The notes: a model not told the origin generated them from the sequence alone. Positions 33,438 through 42,112 are shown, counted from the first letter of the stretch. The stretch is DNA of 64,000 nt from Nannocystis sp. (GCA_016712315.1 JADJRG010000017.1:558001-622000), one strand, 5' to 3'. Translations and numbers: made by a program.

Positions 33438-34977
33438 TTTCACCTCCGACGACCAGCTTGGAGACCAGGGTGGTGGGGATCCCTTGGGAGACGGGGACGC
33501 TCTGGCCGTCCTTGCCGCAGGTCCAGCCGCCGAAGTCGAGCTTGGCGTCGTCGGCGACCATGGTGACGTTGCGCAGCGCCTCGGGGCCGTTGCCGATGAT
33601 GTTGATGTCCTTGATCGGGGCGGTGATCTTGCCGCCCTCGATCAGCCAGCCGTTCTTGATATAAAAGGTGAAGTCGCCGGCGCCGATCTGGACCTGGCCG
33701 TTGGTGAAGGTCTCGGCGATAATTCCCCGCTGCACCGAGGCGATGATCTCGTCGCGGCTGTGCGGCCCGCTCTCCATGTAGGTCGAGCGCATGCGCGGCA
33801 TCGGCATGTGGCGGAAGGACTCGCGGCGGCCGGAGCCGGTGGGCTTGACCTTGTAGTGGCGGGCGGAGATGCCGTCGTGGATGTAGGAGGCGAGCACGCC
33901 GTGATCGACGAGCACGGTGCGCTCGCAGGGCACGCCCTCGTCGTCGACGTTGAGGGCGCCGCGCTCGTGCGGCTGGGTGCCGTCGTCGACGATGGTGACG
34001 AACTTGGGGGCGACCTCCTTGCCGAGCATGCTGGCGTAGATGCTGGTGCCCTTGCGGTTGAAGTCGGCCTCCATGCCGTGGCCGATGGCCTCGTGGAGGA
34101 GGATCCCGCTGGCGCCGGCGGCGAGCACGACGGGCAGCTCGCCCGCGGGGGGGCGGCGGGCCTCAAAGAGGATCATGGTGCGATCGACGGCCTCCTTGGC
34201 GAGGAAGCGCAGGCGCTCGTCGGTGTACCACTCGATGCCCTGGCGGGCGGCGACGTTGGCGGAGCCGGCTTGCACCTCGCCGCCCTTGCGAGCGGTGACC
34301 ATGCACCAGAGGCGGGTCATCGGCCGGCGGTCGGTGAAGACGTTGCCGTGCATGTCGATGAGGAGGATCAGCTCTTCGCTGTCGCCCCAGCTGACGGTGA
34401 CTTTTTCGACGGCGGGATCTTGGGCGCGGGCGAGGCGATCGAGGCGCTCGACGGGGGGGAGCTTCTCGGCGATCGCGACGTCGGCCCAGGGGCGGGCGAG
34501 GGGGTAGTAGTCGCGCTGGCTGCGCGGTGTGAGGGCGACAGGGGGCCGCGGGCTGCCTCCGTGGGCGATGCTGGCGGCGGTGCGGGCGGCGGCAAGCATC
34601 GCGGGGAGCGAGAGGTCCTCCGTGAAGGCGTAGCCGGTCTGGTCGCCGACGACGACGCGCAGGCCGACGCCTTGATCGACGGAGGTGGCGGCGCGGCTGA
34701 TGAGGCCGTCCTCCATGGTGACGCTGCTCGAGCGGGCGTGCTGGAAGTAGAGATCGGCCGCGTCGGCGCCGCGGGCGGTGAGCTCGGCGAGCACGCGGTG
34801 GATGGTCGCTTCGTCGACCGAGAACCAAGACATTGTTGTGGATGGATCAGGGGCCATGGTCGGGTCCGGTCGGCCGCGGGTGCAGCCGGGGAGGAGGGCC
34901 GGCGCCGCGGGTAAGAGGCCCGTGAGAGCGGCGCAGGCGCCCCCGCGGAGGATGGTTCGGCGTGATGGATCCGTCAT
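33430..34977 (-). CDS. tldD: TldD-type metalloprotease subunit with Tat/lipoprotein-like leader
   Basis: A 515-residue TldD. The HExxxH zinc site is present as HEAIGH (His295, His300), and family blocks such as GSGRRESFRHMPMPRM follow. The first 35 residues read as a twin-arginine signal (SRRTIL) with a hydrophobic core and an ALLPGC lipobox-like end, pointing to folded export and lipid anchoring. Downstream Mets (for example just before the family start SWFSVDEATIH) could give a cytoplasmic form. TldD/TldE are normally cytoplasmic, so a leader on only one partner is odd. No clear ribosome site precedes ATG 34977. It overlaps pmbA. Confidence 0.9.
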   Translation of the reverse strand: MTDPSRRTILRGGACAALTGLLPAAPALLPGCTRGRPDPTMAPDPSTTMSWFSVDEATIHRVLAELTARGADAADLYFQHARSSSVTMEDGLISRAATSVDQGVGLRVVVGDQTGYAFTEDLSLPAMLAAARTAASIAHGGSPRPPVALTPRSQRDYYPLARPWADVAIAEKLPPVERLDRLARAQDPAVEKVTVSWGDSEELILLIDMHGNVFTDRRPMTRLWCMVTARKGGEVQAGSANVAARQGIEWYTDERLRFLAKEAVDRTMILFEARRPPAGELPVVLAAGASGILLHEAIGHGMEADFNRKGTSIYASMLGKEVAPKFVTIVDDGTQPHERGALNVDDEGVPCERTVLVDHGVLASYIHDGISARHYKVKPTGSGRRESFRHMPMPRMRSTYMESGPHSRDEIIASVQRGIIAETFTNGQVQIGAGDFTFYIKNGWLIEGGKITAPIKDINIIGNGPEALRNVTMVADDAKLDFGGWTCGKDGQSVPVSQGIPTTLVSKLVVGGENV

Positions 34978-35054
34978 GCGAGGTGGTGCTTTTGTCTCAC
35001 AGGGACGGGCGGTGGTTTCATGACACGTGCGCAGGGATGCGCACGTGGTGAGGA

Positions 35055-35336
35055 TCACTCGGGGTCGCCGACGATCCGCTTGCGCAGGGCGGTGAGGGTG
35101 TCCTTGAGGTCGCCGATCACCTTGTCGGTGGCTTCCGTGGTCGCCTGCGCTGCGCCCTCGGCGATCGACTCGGCTTGGCGCTCGAGCTCGCTCAGGCGCG
35201 GCTCTACCTGCTCCCAGGCGGCGCGGGCGTCCATGCCGGCGAGGTGGACCTTGAGCTTGATCTCGTCGCGGAGGGTGCGAAGGTCCGCGAGGCCGCGGTG
35301 GTAGCGTTGGTGGAGATCGTCGTTGATTTCGCTCAT
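35055..35336 (-). CDS. Small coiled-coil protein, unknown function
   Basis: A 93-residue charged, helical protein, likely one long coiled coil (LRTLRDEIKLKVHLAGMDARAAWEQVEPRLSELERQAES). It resembles small myxobacterial/proteobacterial helical proteins of unknown role; no catalytic or binding motif is seen. The start is ATG 35336; an ATG-preceding extension (35345) adds three residues. It sits 77 bases upstream of tldD in the same direction, so it may share a transcript, but no functional link is evident. Confidence 0.75.
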   Translation of the reverse strand: MSEINDDLHQRYHRGLADLRTLRDEIKLKVHLAGMDARAAWEQVEPRLSELERQAESIAEGAAQATTEATDKVIGDLKDTLTALRKRIVGDPE

Positions 35337-35401
35337 GGCGCACACCCTAGCAGGCTGAGGTAGCGGCCGCTATGCGCGGGTGCGAGGGCGCGCGTCGGCG
35401 C

Positions 35402-37021
35402 CTAACCCGCCCAAGAGGTCGCGATCCGGGCTTCGGCGACGATCGGCACGGAGGGGACGATCGTCGCCATCGCCTCTTCCATGATCCGGGTGACGAGCTG
35501 GCGGGCCTCTTCGGCGCGATCTTCGGGGACCTCGGCGAGGTACTCGTCGTGCACGCAGAGCACGCCGCGGCCGCCGAGCGGGGCGAGGCCGCGGTGGAGG
35601 TCGATCATGGCGCGTTTAAACCCCTCGGCGGCGGTGCCCTGGACAGGGATGTTGAGGGCGGCGTTGAAGGCGAAGGCGCCGGCAGGGAAGCGCTTTCGCC
35701 GGCCTAGGGCGGTCTGCACGGTGATGTCTTCGCGCTCGCCGCGGCGGCTGAGATCGCCGATTCGGCGGTGCCAGGCGGCGATCCCGGGGAAGGCGCGGAA
35801 GAAGGCCTCGCGGGCGCGCTCGGCGGCGGGCAGGTCGAGATCGAGGCCGTAGCTGGTGGCGGCGTACTCGCGGAAGCGGCGGGCGCCCATGCCGAAGAGG
35901 AAGCCGAAATTGACGGCCTTGGCGAGCTTTCGCTGGTGATCAGTGACGGCGGACTCGGGCGCGCGGGTGAGGGCGGCGGCGGTGGTGCGGTGCGGGTCGC
36001 GGCGGTCGCGGAAGACCTGGCGCAGCACGGGGCAAGGGGCGAGGTGAGCGGCGACGCGGAGCTCGATCTGGGCGTAGTCGGCGATGATGAGGCGGGCGCC
36101 ATGCGGGGCGACAAAACAGGCGCGTACGCCCGGGGCGGTGTGCTCGCTGGGGACTTGTTGGAGGTTGGGATCGGCGCAGGCGAAGCGGCCTGAGTCGGTG
36201 GCGAGGGGGTAGAGGTGGGTGCGGATCCGGCCGGCGCTGACGTAGTCGCGGGGCCAGTTGCCATAGGTCGTGAGGAGCTTGTCGAGGCGGGTGATCCGGG
36301 CGGGTTCTTCGGCGGTGAGGCGCTCGCGTCGCCACGACTCGACGATCCGGGCGAAGGCGGGGGCGTCGACGGCGAGGCCGGTGGCCTCCATGTCGAGCAC
36401 GGCGGGCACGAGCTCACACTCGAGCTCAAAGACGCGGACGAGGTGGCGCTCGCGCAGGCGCGGGGCGTAGGCGCGCATCAGCGGGAGCAAGGCGTCGGCG
36501 GCGGCGGCGGCGGCGTCTTGGTGGTTGACGCCGAGCTCGCTGCGGATGAGGCCGCGGTCGATCTCTCCAGGGAGGTCGTGGGCGAGCTCGGCGCGGACGA
36601 GGGCGCTGAGGGGGCGGTCGTCGCGGCGATCGTCGGCGCCTTCGGCGAGCAAGGTGGCGGCGGTGAGGGTGCAGCCGACGCGCCTCGGCGTGAGGCCGCG
36701 GCGGGCGAGCACGCCGAGGGTGCGGTGGGCGTCGTGCACGACGACGTACGGGGGCGCTGTGTGGGCGCCGAGCAGGGCCTGGAAGGGGGAGAGATCGGCG
36801 AGGGCGGGGCCCTGGAGGAGATGCACGGCGGGCAGGCCAGGGGCGGCGAGGGCGAGCGCGGCGGGGCGCGCGCGGTGCGGATCGGTGCGGGCGTTGACGG
36901 GTAGATCGGGGGCGTCGTCGAGCGCGAGGAAGAGGGCGATCGCGGGCGGGCGGAGCTGGCGCAGCTCCGCGGCGAGCGTCTGAACCTCCGTCGGCTGCGA
37001 GAGGCGGCGCTGCGCGGGCAT
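35402..37021 (-). CDS. Family A DNA polymerase with degenerate exonuclease domain
   Basis: A 539-residue polymerase from ATG 37021 (GTG 37057 would add 12). Motif A is DYAQIELR (Asp near 315, steric-gate Glu kept), motif B RKLAKAVNFGFLFGMG, and motif C VHDEY, so the polymerase palm should work. The helix-O Tyr of Pol I (E. coli Tyr766) is Phe here. The N-terminal region is where the 3'-5' exonuclease lies, but its three motifs are eroded: the DxE pair, the Asp of the HNxxxD block and the YxxxD block are not intact. There is no 5' nuclease. A second, specialised repair polymerase is likely rather than the replicative-accessory PolA. It diverges from the KamA gene. Confidence 0.88.
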   Translation of the reverse strand: MPAQRRLSQPTEVQTLAAELRQLRPPAIALFLALDDAPDLPVNARTDPHRARPAALALAAPGLPAVHLLQGPALADLSPFQALLGAHTAPPYVVVHDAHRTLGVLARRGLTPRRVGCTLTAATLLAEGADDRRDDRPLSALVRAELAHDLPGEIDRGLIRSELGVNHQDAAAAAADALLPLMRAYAPRLRERHLVRVFELECELVPAVLDMEATGLAVDAPAFARIVESWRRERLTAEEPARITRLDKLLTTYGNWPRDYVSAGRIRTHLYPLATDSGRFACADPNLQQVPSEHTAPGVRACFVAPHGARLIIADYAQIELRVAAHLAPCPVLRQVFRDRRDPHRTTAAALTRAPESAVTDHQRKLAKAVNFGFLFGMGARRFREYAATSYGLDLDLPAAERAREAFFRAFPGIAAWHRRIGDLSRRGEREDITVQTALGRRKRFPAGAFAFNAALNIPVQGTAAEGFKRAMIDLHRGLAPLGGRGVLCVHDEYLAEVPEDRAEEARQLVTRIMEEAMATIVPSVPIVAEARIATSWAG

Positions 37022-37176
37022 GGGCCAGGGCTTGCCGAGCGGCGGGGGTGCGCGCACGTGAGGAGGATAGAGGCGGGGGGCGGCGGCAGGGAAGCGGCGC
37101 GAAGGGGGCTTCGCAGGGATATCGCGCGGGGGGCGCGGCTGGCGTGCGGGTTGGTGAGGGCGTACACAGGGGGCCT

Positions 37177-38556
37177 ATGGAGCTCTCCCTACCGATCGCC
37201 ACAACGCCGCGCACGATCAAGCCACCTGTCGATCCGGCGACGCTCGCCCACCGTGATCTGGTGGGCGGGGACTTTTGGCGGGCGATCCCGGCCTACAAGG
37301 ACGTGGATGAGGCGACGTTCCTCGACCACCGCTGGCAGAGCAAACACTCGATCGTCAAGCCGGAGCGGCTGCTCGAGGCGATCCGGGATCTGGCGTCGCC
37401 GGGGTTCATCGCGGACGCAGAGCGGGGGTTTCACGCGGCGCCGATGAGCATCCGAGTGTCGCCGTATATTCTGAGCCTGATCGACTGGTCGCGGCCCTAC
37501 GAGGACGCGCTGCGCCGGCAGTTCATCCCGCTGGGCTCGCGGCTGCTGCCGGACCACCCGAAGCTGGACCTGGACTCGCTGCACGAGCAAGAGGACTCGC
37601 CGACGCCGGGGCTGACGCACCGCTACCCGGACAAGGCGCTGTTCCTGGCGCTCGACACGTGCCCGGTCTACTGCCGCTTCTGTACGCGCTCGTACGCGGT
37701 CGGCAGCGATACGGACCAGGTGGAGAAGGTGAGCCTGAAGGCGAACTCGCAGCGGTGGGAGGCGGTGTTCGAGTACGTGGCCTCGCGGCCGGAGCTCGAG
37801 GACATCGTGATCAGCGGGGGAGACTCGTACAACCTGCGTGAGGACCAGATCACGATGATCGGCGAGCGGCTGCTCAGCCTGCCGAACATCCGGCGGATGC
37901 GCTTCGCGACCAAGGGTCCGGCGGTGATGCCGATGAAGATCCTTACGGATGATGCGTGGTTTCGCGCGCTGGTCGGGGTGGTCGATCACGGGCGAAGGCT
38001 GCACAAGGACGTGATGCTGCACACCCACTTCAACCACGCGAACGAGCTGACGGCGATCAGCCAACGAGCGATGAACCGGCTGACGGAGGCGGGGGTGCAC
38101 GTGCGGAACCAGTCGGTGCTGCTGCGCGGGGTGAACGACGCGGTGCCGGCGATGACGATGCTGATCAAGCGGATGAGCTACCTGAACGTGCACGCGTACT
38201 ACGTGTACCAGCACGATCTCGTGAAGGGGGTCGAGGACCTGCGGACGACCGTGGCGACGACGATCGAGCTCGAGAAGCAGGTGCGCGGGCTGACGGCGGG
38301 CTTCAACACGCCGACCTTCGTGGTCGACGCGCCCGGCGGCGGCGGCAAGCGCGACGTGCACTCGTTCGAGCACTACAACCGCGAGACGGGGGTGAGCGTG
38401 TATCGCAGCCCGAACGTCAACCGCGAGCAGTTCTACTGCTACTTCGACCCGATCGACGCGCTGCCGGCGGCCGGGCAGGCGCGGTGGGCGGACGCCAACG
38501 AGCACGCGGCGATCGTCGACGAGGCCCTGACAGCGGCGAAGATGCAGCGGCGCTGA
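37177..38556 (+). CDS. KamA family radical SAM protein (lysine 2,3-aminomutase-like)
   Basis: A 459-residue protein from ATG 37177. The radical SAM cluster motif is CPVYCRFC (Cys162, 166, 169). The PLP-binding PGGGGK motif places the Schiff-base Lys at about 391. The family interconverts L-lysine and beta-lysine or acts on related amino acids; the short EpmB subgroup, which modifies elongation factor P, is about 340 residues, so this longer form is closer to classical KamA. No acetyltransferase or catabolic partner gene adjoins it. Earlier in-frame starts (from 37048) read through arginine-rich, unconserved sequence. A GGGGG stretch just before the ATG could be the ribosome site. Confidence 0.92.
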   Translation: MELSLPIATTPRTIKPPVDPATLAHRDLVGGDFWRAIPAYKDVDEATFLDHRWQSKHSIVKPERLLEAIRDLASPGFIADAERGFHAAPMSIRVSPYILSLIDWSRPYEDALRRQFIPLGSRLLPDHPKLDLDSLHEQEDSPTPGLTHRYPDKALFLALDTCPVYCRFCTRSYAVGSDTDQVEKVSLKANSQRWEAVFEYVASRPELEDIVISGGDSYNLREDQITMIGERLLSLPNIRRMRFATKGPAVMPMKILTDDAWFRALVGVVDHGRRLHKDVMLHTHFNHANELTAISQRAMNRLTEAGVHVRNQSVLLRGVNDAVPAMTMLIKRMSYLNVHAYYVYQHDLVKGVEDLRTTVATTIELEKQVRGLTAGFNTPTFVVDAPGGGGKRDVHSFEHYNRETGVSVYRSPNVNREQFYCYFDPIDALPAAGQARWADANEHAAIVDEALTAAKMQRR

Positions 38557-38674
38557 GGCGCAGGGGTGAGCGCGCGCGTCCGGTGTGGTGCGCTGGCCCC
38601 GATCTGCGGCGGTGAGCGGGGGCGCCGGGGCGCTTGCTGGCCGCCCCGGAGGTGTGCGACCATCGCCGCCGGTT

Positions 38675-38917
38675 ATGAGCAAGACACCCGATCCCAAGCT
38701 CGATCCGAATAACGAGGCCTATTGGAAGGAGCGGGGGACGACGCGGCCCAAGATCGTCTGGGAGAAGCTGACGAACTCCAACAATATGGAGACCTTTCGG
38801 ACGAAGGTGCCCGGCGGGTGGCTGGTCTTCGTCTGCCAAGAGTACCGCGACTGCGGTGGGTCGTTCTTCTATCCAGATCCGACGCATCGCTGGGACGGCA
38901 GCGGGGCGCACGGCTGA
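38675..38917 (+). CDS. Small conserved-looking hypothetical protein
   Basis: An 80-residue soluble protein from ATG 38675. The sequence is acidic at the N-terminus (DPKLDPNNEAYW) with aromatic and Gly-rich segments (WLVFVCQEY, SFFYPDPTH), and two Cys near residues 50-58. No known family is recognised and no signal peptide is present. It follows the KamA gene by 118 bases in the same direction, with a hairpin terminator after it. Coding is supported by its sensible amino-acid composition compared with the shadow frames. Confidence 0.65.
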   Translation: MSKTPDPKLDPNNEAYWKERGTTRPKIVWEKLTNSNNMETFRTKVPGGWLVFVCQEYRDCGGSFFYPDPTHRWDGSGAHG

Positions 38918-38930
38918 GGCGCGGCCGCTC

Positions 38931-38972
38931 GCGCCGAAGGAGCCCGCCGCGACGGGCGGGCTCGGCGCTCGT
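38931..38972. terminator. Bidirectional terminator hairpin
   Basis: Nine-base perfect arms GAGCCCGCC (38940-38948) and GGCGGGCTC (38955-38963), extended by GCGCC/GGCGC around a small bulge, followed by GTTT. It lies between the convergent small hypothetical gene and the outer-membrane protein gene and may serve both. Confidence 0.55.
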
Positions 38973-38998
38973 TTGAGCGATGCTGGAGTCGGTTTGAG

Positions 38999-39727
38999 CT
39001 AGTACCAGGTGAAGCGCAGGCCGAGGTAGCCGGCTTGGCGCATCCCCATGCCAGCGACGTAGCGCGCGTCATAGCTGAGCGAGAGGGCGAGGGCGGCGGT
39101 CTGGTTGAGCCAGAACTCGTAGCCGAGGCCGCCAGCGCCACCTAACCCGAAGGCCAGCTCCGTGGTGCCGTCTCCACGCGGCACCCCGGCGCCGCCGACG
39201 GCGCCGCGGATGAAGAAGCCCTTGATCAGGAAGCCGGTCGCCTCGACGTCGCCGCCGAAGAAGGCCTTGCGAGCCTGGCTGCTGCTGACATAGACGCCGA
39301 GGTTGAGCACGAGGCCGAGGGTGAATTTTTTGGTGACGCCGCCGCCGAAGGCGAGGTCGAGGCGCGGGGCGGGCACGATGGTGTTGGTGAACACTTGGGC
39401 GCCCATGTTGAGGCCAGGGCCGATGTAGAAGCCGCGGCGGTCGCGGGGGCCTTCGATCTCGACGCCCTCGCGGCCGGTGACGGCGGCCTCGGCGGCGGCG
39501 GGGAGGGCGACGCCGGCGATCAGCAGGGCGAGGGTGAAGAGGCGGGCGCGGGCGGGCGCGCCTGCGCGAGGGCGATCGAGGCTGCGGGCGAGGGGGAGCG
39601 CCAGCGGGGTGGCGAGCGGGCGAACGAGGGGGAGCGGCGGGGTGTCGATCGGCGAGGGGTCGATCGGCGAGGCGGGTGAGGCTCCGGCGGGTCGGGGTCG
39701 TTGGGGCGGGCGCATGGGGTTCATCAT
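38999..39727 (-). CDS. Outer-membrane beta-barrel-like protein
   Basis: About 242 residues from ATG 39727. An unusually long Pro/Arg-rich stretch precedes the hydrophobic signal core (ARLFTLALLIAGVALPAAA), with cleavage likely after AEA; the true start may therefore be further in. The mature part alternates Gly and aromatic residues (GFYIGPGLNMGA, FTLGLVLNLGVYV, LGYEFWLN) and ends in an aromatic residue (LRFTWY), as in outer-membrane barrels. It follows the COG3014-like gene with overlapping ends, so it belongs to that operon. Possible role: small channel or envelope structural protein. Confidence 0.75.
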   Translation of the reverse strand: MMNPMRPPQRPRPAGASPASPIDPSPIDTPPLPLVRPLATPLALPLARSLDRPRAGAPARARLFTLALLIAGVALPAAAEAAVTGREGVEIEGPRDRRGFYIGPGLNMGAQVFTNTIVPAPRLDLAFGGGVTKKFTLGLVLNLGVYVSSSQARKAFFGGDVEATGFLIKGFFIRGAVGGAGVPRGDGTTELAFGLGGAGGLGYEFWLNQTAALALSLSYDARYVAGMGMRQAGYLGLRFTWY

Positions 39728-39738
39728 GAGGGATCCGT

Positions 39739-41127
39739 TCAACGAAGGGTGGTGACGTCGAGCACGGCGTAGCCGCGCGGGGGGACGGTGAGATCGGCGC
39801 GGCGGCGCTCGTGACCGCCTGGGCCGGAGGCCTCGACCTCGAGGTGGTGGGCGCCCGCGGCGACCGGCACGCGGGCGATGTAGACGCGCGCGGGCAGGAG
39901 GGTCCAGGAGCGGGTGTCGGGGCGGTCCGCGGCGACCATGCTGCCTTCGACGGCGGCCGCGGCGAGGAAGCCGACGAGCCCTGAGTTGCTCTTGGACTGC
40001 TGGCCAGCGGCGCGGGCGGCCTCGGCGGCGGCGGCGCGGACGATGAGGCGGGTGATCGCGGCGCCGATGATCTTGGGGCGGAGATCGGCGTACTCGGCGA
40101 TGATCTCGGCCTCGAGGTTGGAGGCGAGCTCGAGCGGGTGCTCGGTGCCGTCGATCCAGAGGCGGCCGCGATCGTAGGGGGCGCCGCTGGGGGTGAGCTC
40201 GGGGTAGATGACGACCTTAAAGAGGCCGTGCTCGAGCAGGGTGGTGTCGCCGGTGATGTGGGCGGCGCCGAGGCCGATGGCGGCGCCGATGGGGATCCGC
40301 TCAGGGATCTTGTATGGGACGCGGCCGACGCTGAGTACGACCAAGAGCTCGCCTTGGGCGGGAGGTGGCGCGGATTCGCCCTGCGAGGGGGGCGCCTTCG
40401 CGGGATCGGTGGGCTGGCCGAGGGCGGCGAGGACCCGCGGGCCGCGAAAACCTGTCGCCGCGGCGAGGCGGGCGATCGGGGCGTGGAGGCCCTGGAAGTC
40501 GCGCTCGGCGAGCGCCTCCTCGTAGTAACGCAGGGCCGCCTCGGGCTCGCCGAGCTGCTCGTGGACGAAGCCGGCGAGGTAGGAGCCGAAGGCGCCGTGG
40601 GCGCGATCGGGGGCGTAGTCGTCGAAGTAGCGGCGCATCACGGTGAAGCGCTTGGCCTCGACGCGGGCGCCCGAGAGGTCGCCGAGGGCGACGTAGTTGA
40701 GCATGTTGATCGCGTTGAGGACGAGCTTCTCTGCGGGCGGCGACTTGTAGTTGGTGGCCGAGTCGCTGAAGACGTACTTGCCGAGCTTGCCCGCGCCGTC
40801 GCGGGCGATGTCGAGGAGCTCGAGCTGCTTCTCCGCGGCGCTGAGATCGCGGGAGCTGAGCTTGTGCGCGCCGAGGGCGCGGAGGACCATGGCTCGCTCG
40901 AGCAGGGTGAGGGCCGTCTCTTTGCCCCACTTCTCGGGCAACGCCTCGCTGCTGCGGACCTTGAGGAGCTTGTTGAGGGCCCGCTCGCCGCCGGCGAGGT
41001 CGCCGCTCTGGAGGGCGGCGCGGGCGGCCTCGGTGCGGTCGCTGTAGGTCGCGCAGGCGACCGCCGCCGCGCTGAGGGCGAGGCAGAGGGCGAGGGCGGC
41101 GCGCCGCAGAGGTGCTCGTCGGGGCAT
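39739..41127 (-). CDS. COG3014-like TPR lipoprotein
   Basis: A 462-residue protein with a signal peptide and lipobox AVAC (about Cys25). The first two thirds are helical repeats (TPR-like; for example VHEQLGEPEAALRYYEEAL), followed by a beta-rich part with the family segments LLVVLSVGRVPYKIPERIPIG and a C-terminal PEGA-like region. It matches the COG3014 family, which in gammaproteobacteria occurs next to an LpoB-like lipoprotein, exactly as here (stop-to-start gap of 7 bases with the upstream LpoB-like gene). An envelope assembly or peptidoglycan-linked role is inferred from that context. Confidence 0.82.
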   Translation of the reverse strand: MPRRAPLRRAALALCLALSAAAVACATYSDRTEAARAALQSGDLAGGERALNKLLKVRSSEALPEKWGKETALTLLERAMVLRALGAHKLSSRDLSAAEKQLELLDIARDGAGKLGKYVFSDSATNYKSPPAEKLVLNAINMLNYVALGDLSGARVEAKRFTVMRRYFDDYAPDRAHGAFGSYLAGFVHEQLGEPEAALRYYEEALAERDFQGLHAPIARLAAATGFRGPRVLAALGQPTDPAKAPPSQGESAPPPAQGELLVVLSVGRVPYKIPERIPIGAAIGLGAAHITGDTTLLEHGLFKVVIYPELTPSGAPYDRGRLWIDGTEHPLELASNLEAEIIAEYADLRPKIIGAAITRLIVRAAAAEAARAAGQQSKSNSGLVGFLAAAAVEGSMVAADRPDTRSWTLLPARVYIARVPVAAGAHHLEVEASGPGGHERRRADLTVPPRGYAVLDVTTLR

Positions 41128-41134
41128 GCCGGGC

Positions 41135-41758
41135 TCAGCGCACGATCGCCTTGGTGCGCTCCGACTTGGTCTGGAACTTGACCAGGCTGGTCTCGACCTC
41201 GATCACCTGGAGGAAGAGGCTGTACTGGACGCGCCGCTCCTTGCCCTTGTACTCGTCGACCACGCCGACCTTGCCCGTAATAAAGTACTGGGCGCCGACT
41301 TGCCGGCTGATCTGCGCGGCGAGGCTGCCGTCGTAGATCTGGGCGTTCTGCTGGACGCCGACCTCGCGGGCCATCTCGGCCTGGCGCTCGCGGCTGACGA
41401 CCGCGACGACGCCGCTGTTGACCAGCTCGGTCTCGATGTCCGCGAGCAAGGTGGCGAGCTGGTCGTCGATGTGCTCGGTGGTCTCGTTCTTGATCGGCCA
41501 GATCGCGACGACTCCGGGGCCGGGCAGGCCGCGCAGCGAGGCCCACCAGGGGGAGGCGAAGAGCTTGTCCAGGTTGACCCGCATCAGGTCCTGGAGGTCG
41601 CGGCGATCGAGGGTGGTGCTCATCGCGCCCTCGTCGATGTTGGGGTTGTCCGTGCCGGCGCCGCCGCGGATCGCCTTGGGTTTGCAGGCGAGGTCAGCGG
41701 CGGCGGCGGTGAGCAGGGCGCAAGCGAGCAGGGCGTGCGGGCGAGGGCGTGTGATCAT
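41135..41758 (-). CDS. lpoB: LpoB-like penicillin-binding protein activator
   Basis: A 207-residue lipoprotein from ATG 41758: signal peptide, lipobox-like ADLAC (about Cys24), then the LpoB fold with the VVAIWPIKNETTEHID and SGVVAVVSRERQAEM segments and the QVGAQYFITGKV strand. In E. coli LpoB is an outer-membrane lipoprotein that reaches through peptidoglycan to activate PBP1b; family members elsewhere pair with COG3014 genes, as here. An upstream extension to 41815 includes a non-signal leader and is unlikely. The DUF493 gene lies 57 bases upstream in the same direction. Confidence 0.85.
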   Translation of the reverse strand: MITRPRPHALLACALLTAAAADLACKPKAIRGGAGTDNPNIDEGAMSTTLDRRDLQDLMRVNLDKLFASPWWASLRGLPGPGVVAIWPIKNETTEHIDDQLATLLADIETELVNSGVVAVVSRERQAEMAREVGVQQNAQIYDGSLAAQISRQVGAQYFITGKVGVVDEYKGKERRVQYSLFLQVIEVETSLVKFQTKSERTKAIVR

Positions 41759-41815
41759 GAGGTGTCTCAGGGGTTGAGTGTGAAGGGCGCAGGGGCGCGG
41801 CGACAGTGATGGCAA

Positions 41816-42112
41816 TCACAGGATCAAGAACAGGCCGTCGACTCGATAGATCCGCTCGTATAAGGCCTCGATCTCGTCGACGCGCTCGACCTGGAGGGTG
41901 AGGGTGACGCAGAGGCGGTTGCCGCTCTGCGTGGCGCGCTCGCGCAGCTCGACGCGGTGGGCGCCGAGCAGCTCGTGCGCCGCTTCGGCGACGGCGGCGC
42001 GGAAGTGGGGACCGCCGGGGCCGAAGGCCTTGATCATGTACTCGCCAGGGAAGCTGTGGTTGGCGAGCAAGAGCTCGCGCTTCGGGGCGGCGCGGGCAGG
42101 GAGCTGGTGCAT
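41816..42112 (-). CDS. DUF493 (YbeD-like) protein
   Basis: A 98-residue ferredoxin-fold protein of the DUF493/YbeD family: ANHSFPGEYMIKAFGPGG, then VTLTLQVERVDEIEALYERI. E. coli YbeD sits with lipoylation genes and its role is uncertain; the family is thought to bind small ligands allosterically. The start is ATG 42112 or ATG 42130; neither has a ribosome site. It heads the apparent operon DUF493, LpoB-like, COG3014-like, outer-membrane protein. Confidence 0.85.
   Translation of the reverse strand: MHQLPARAAPKRELLLANHSFPGEYMIKAFGPGGPHFRAAVAEAAHELLGAHRVELRERATQSGNRLCVTLTLQVERVDEIEALYERIYRVDGLFLIL

Noticed and set aside
37189..38697. Minus-strand open frame of 502 codons across the KamA gene
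   Set aside because: Arg/His/Val-rich, no known motif; the plus-strand radical SAM gene is certain.
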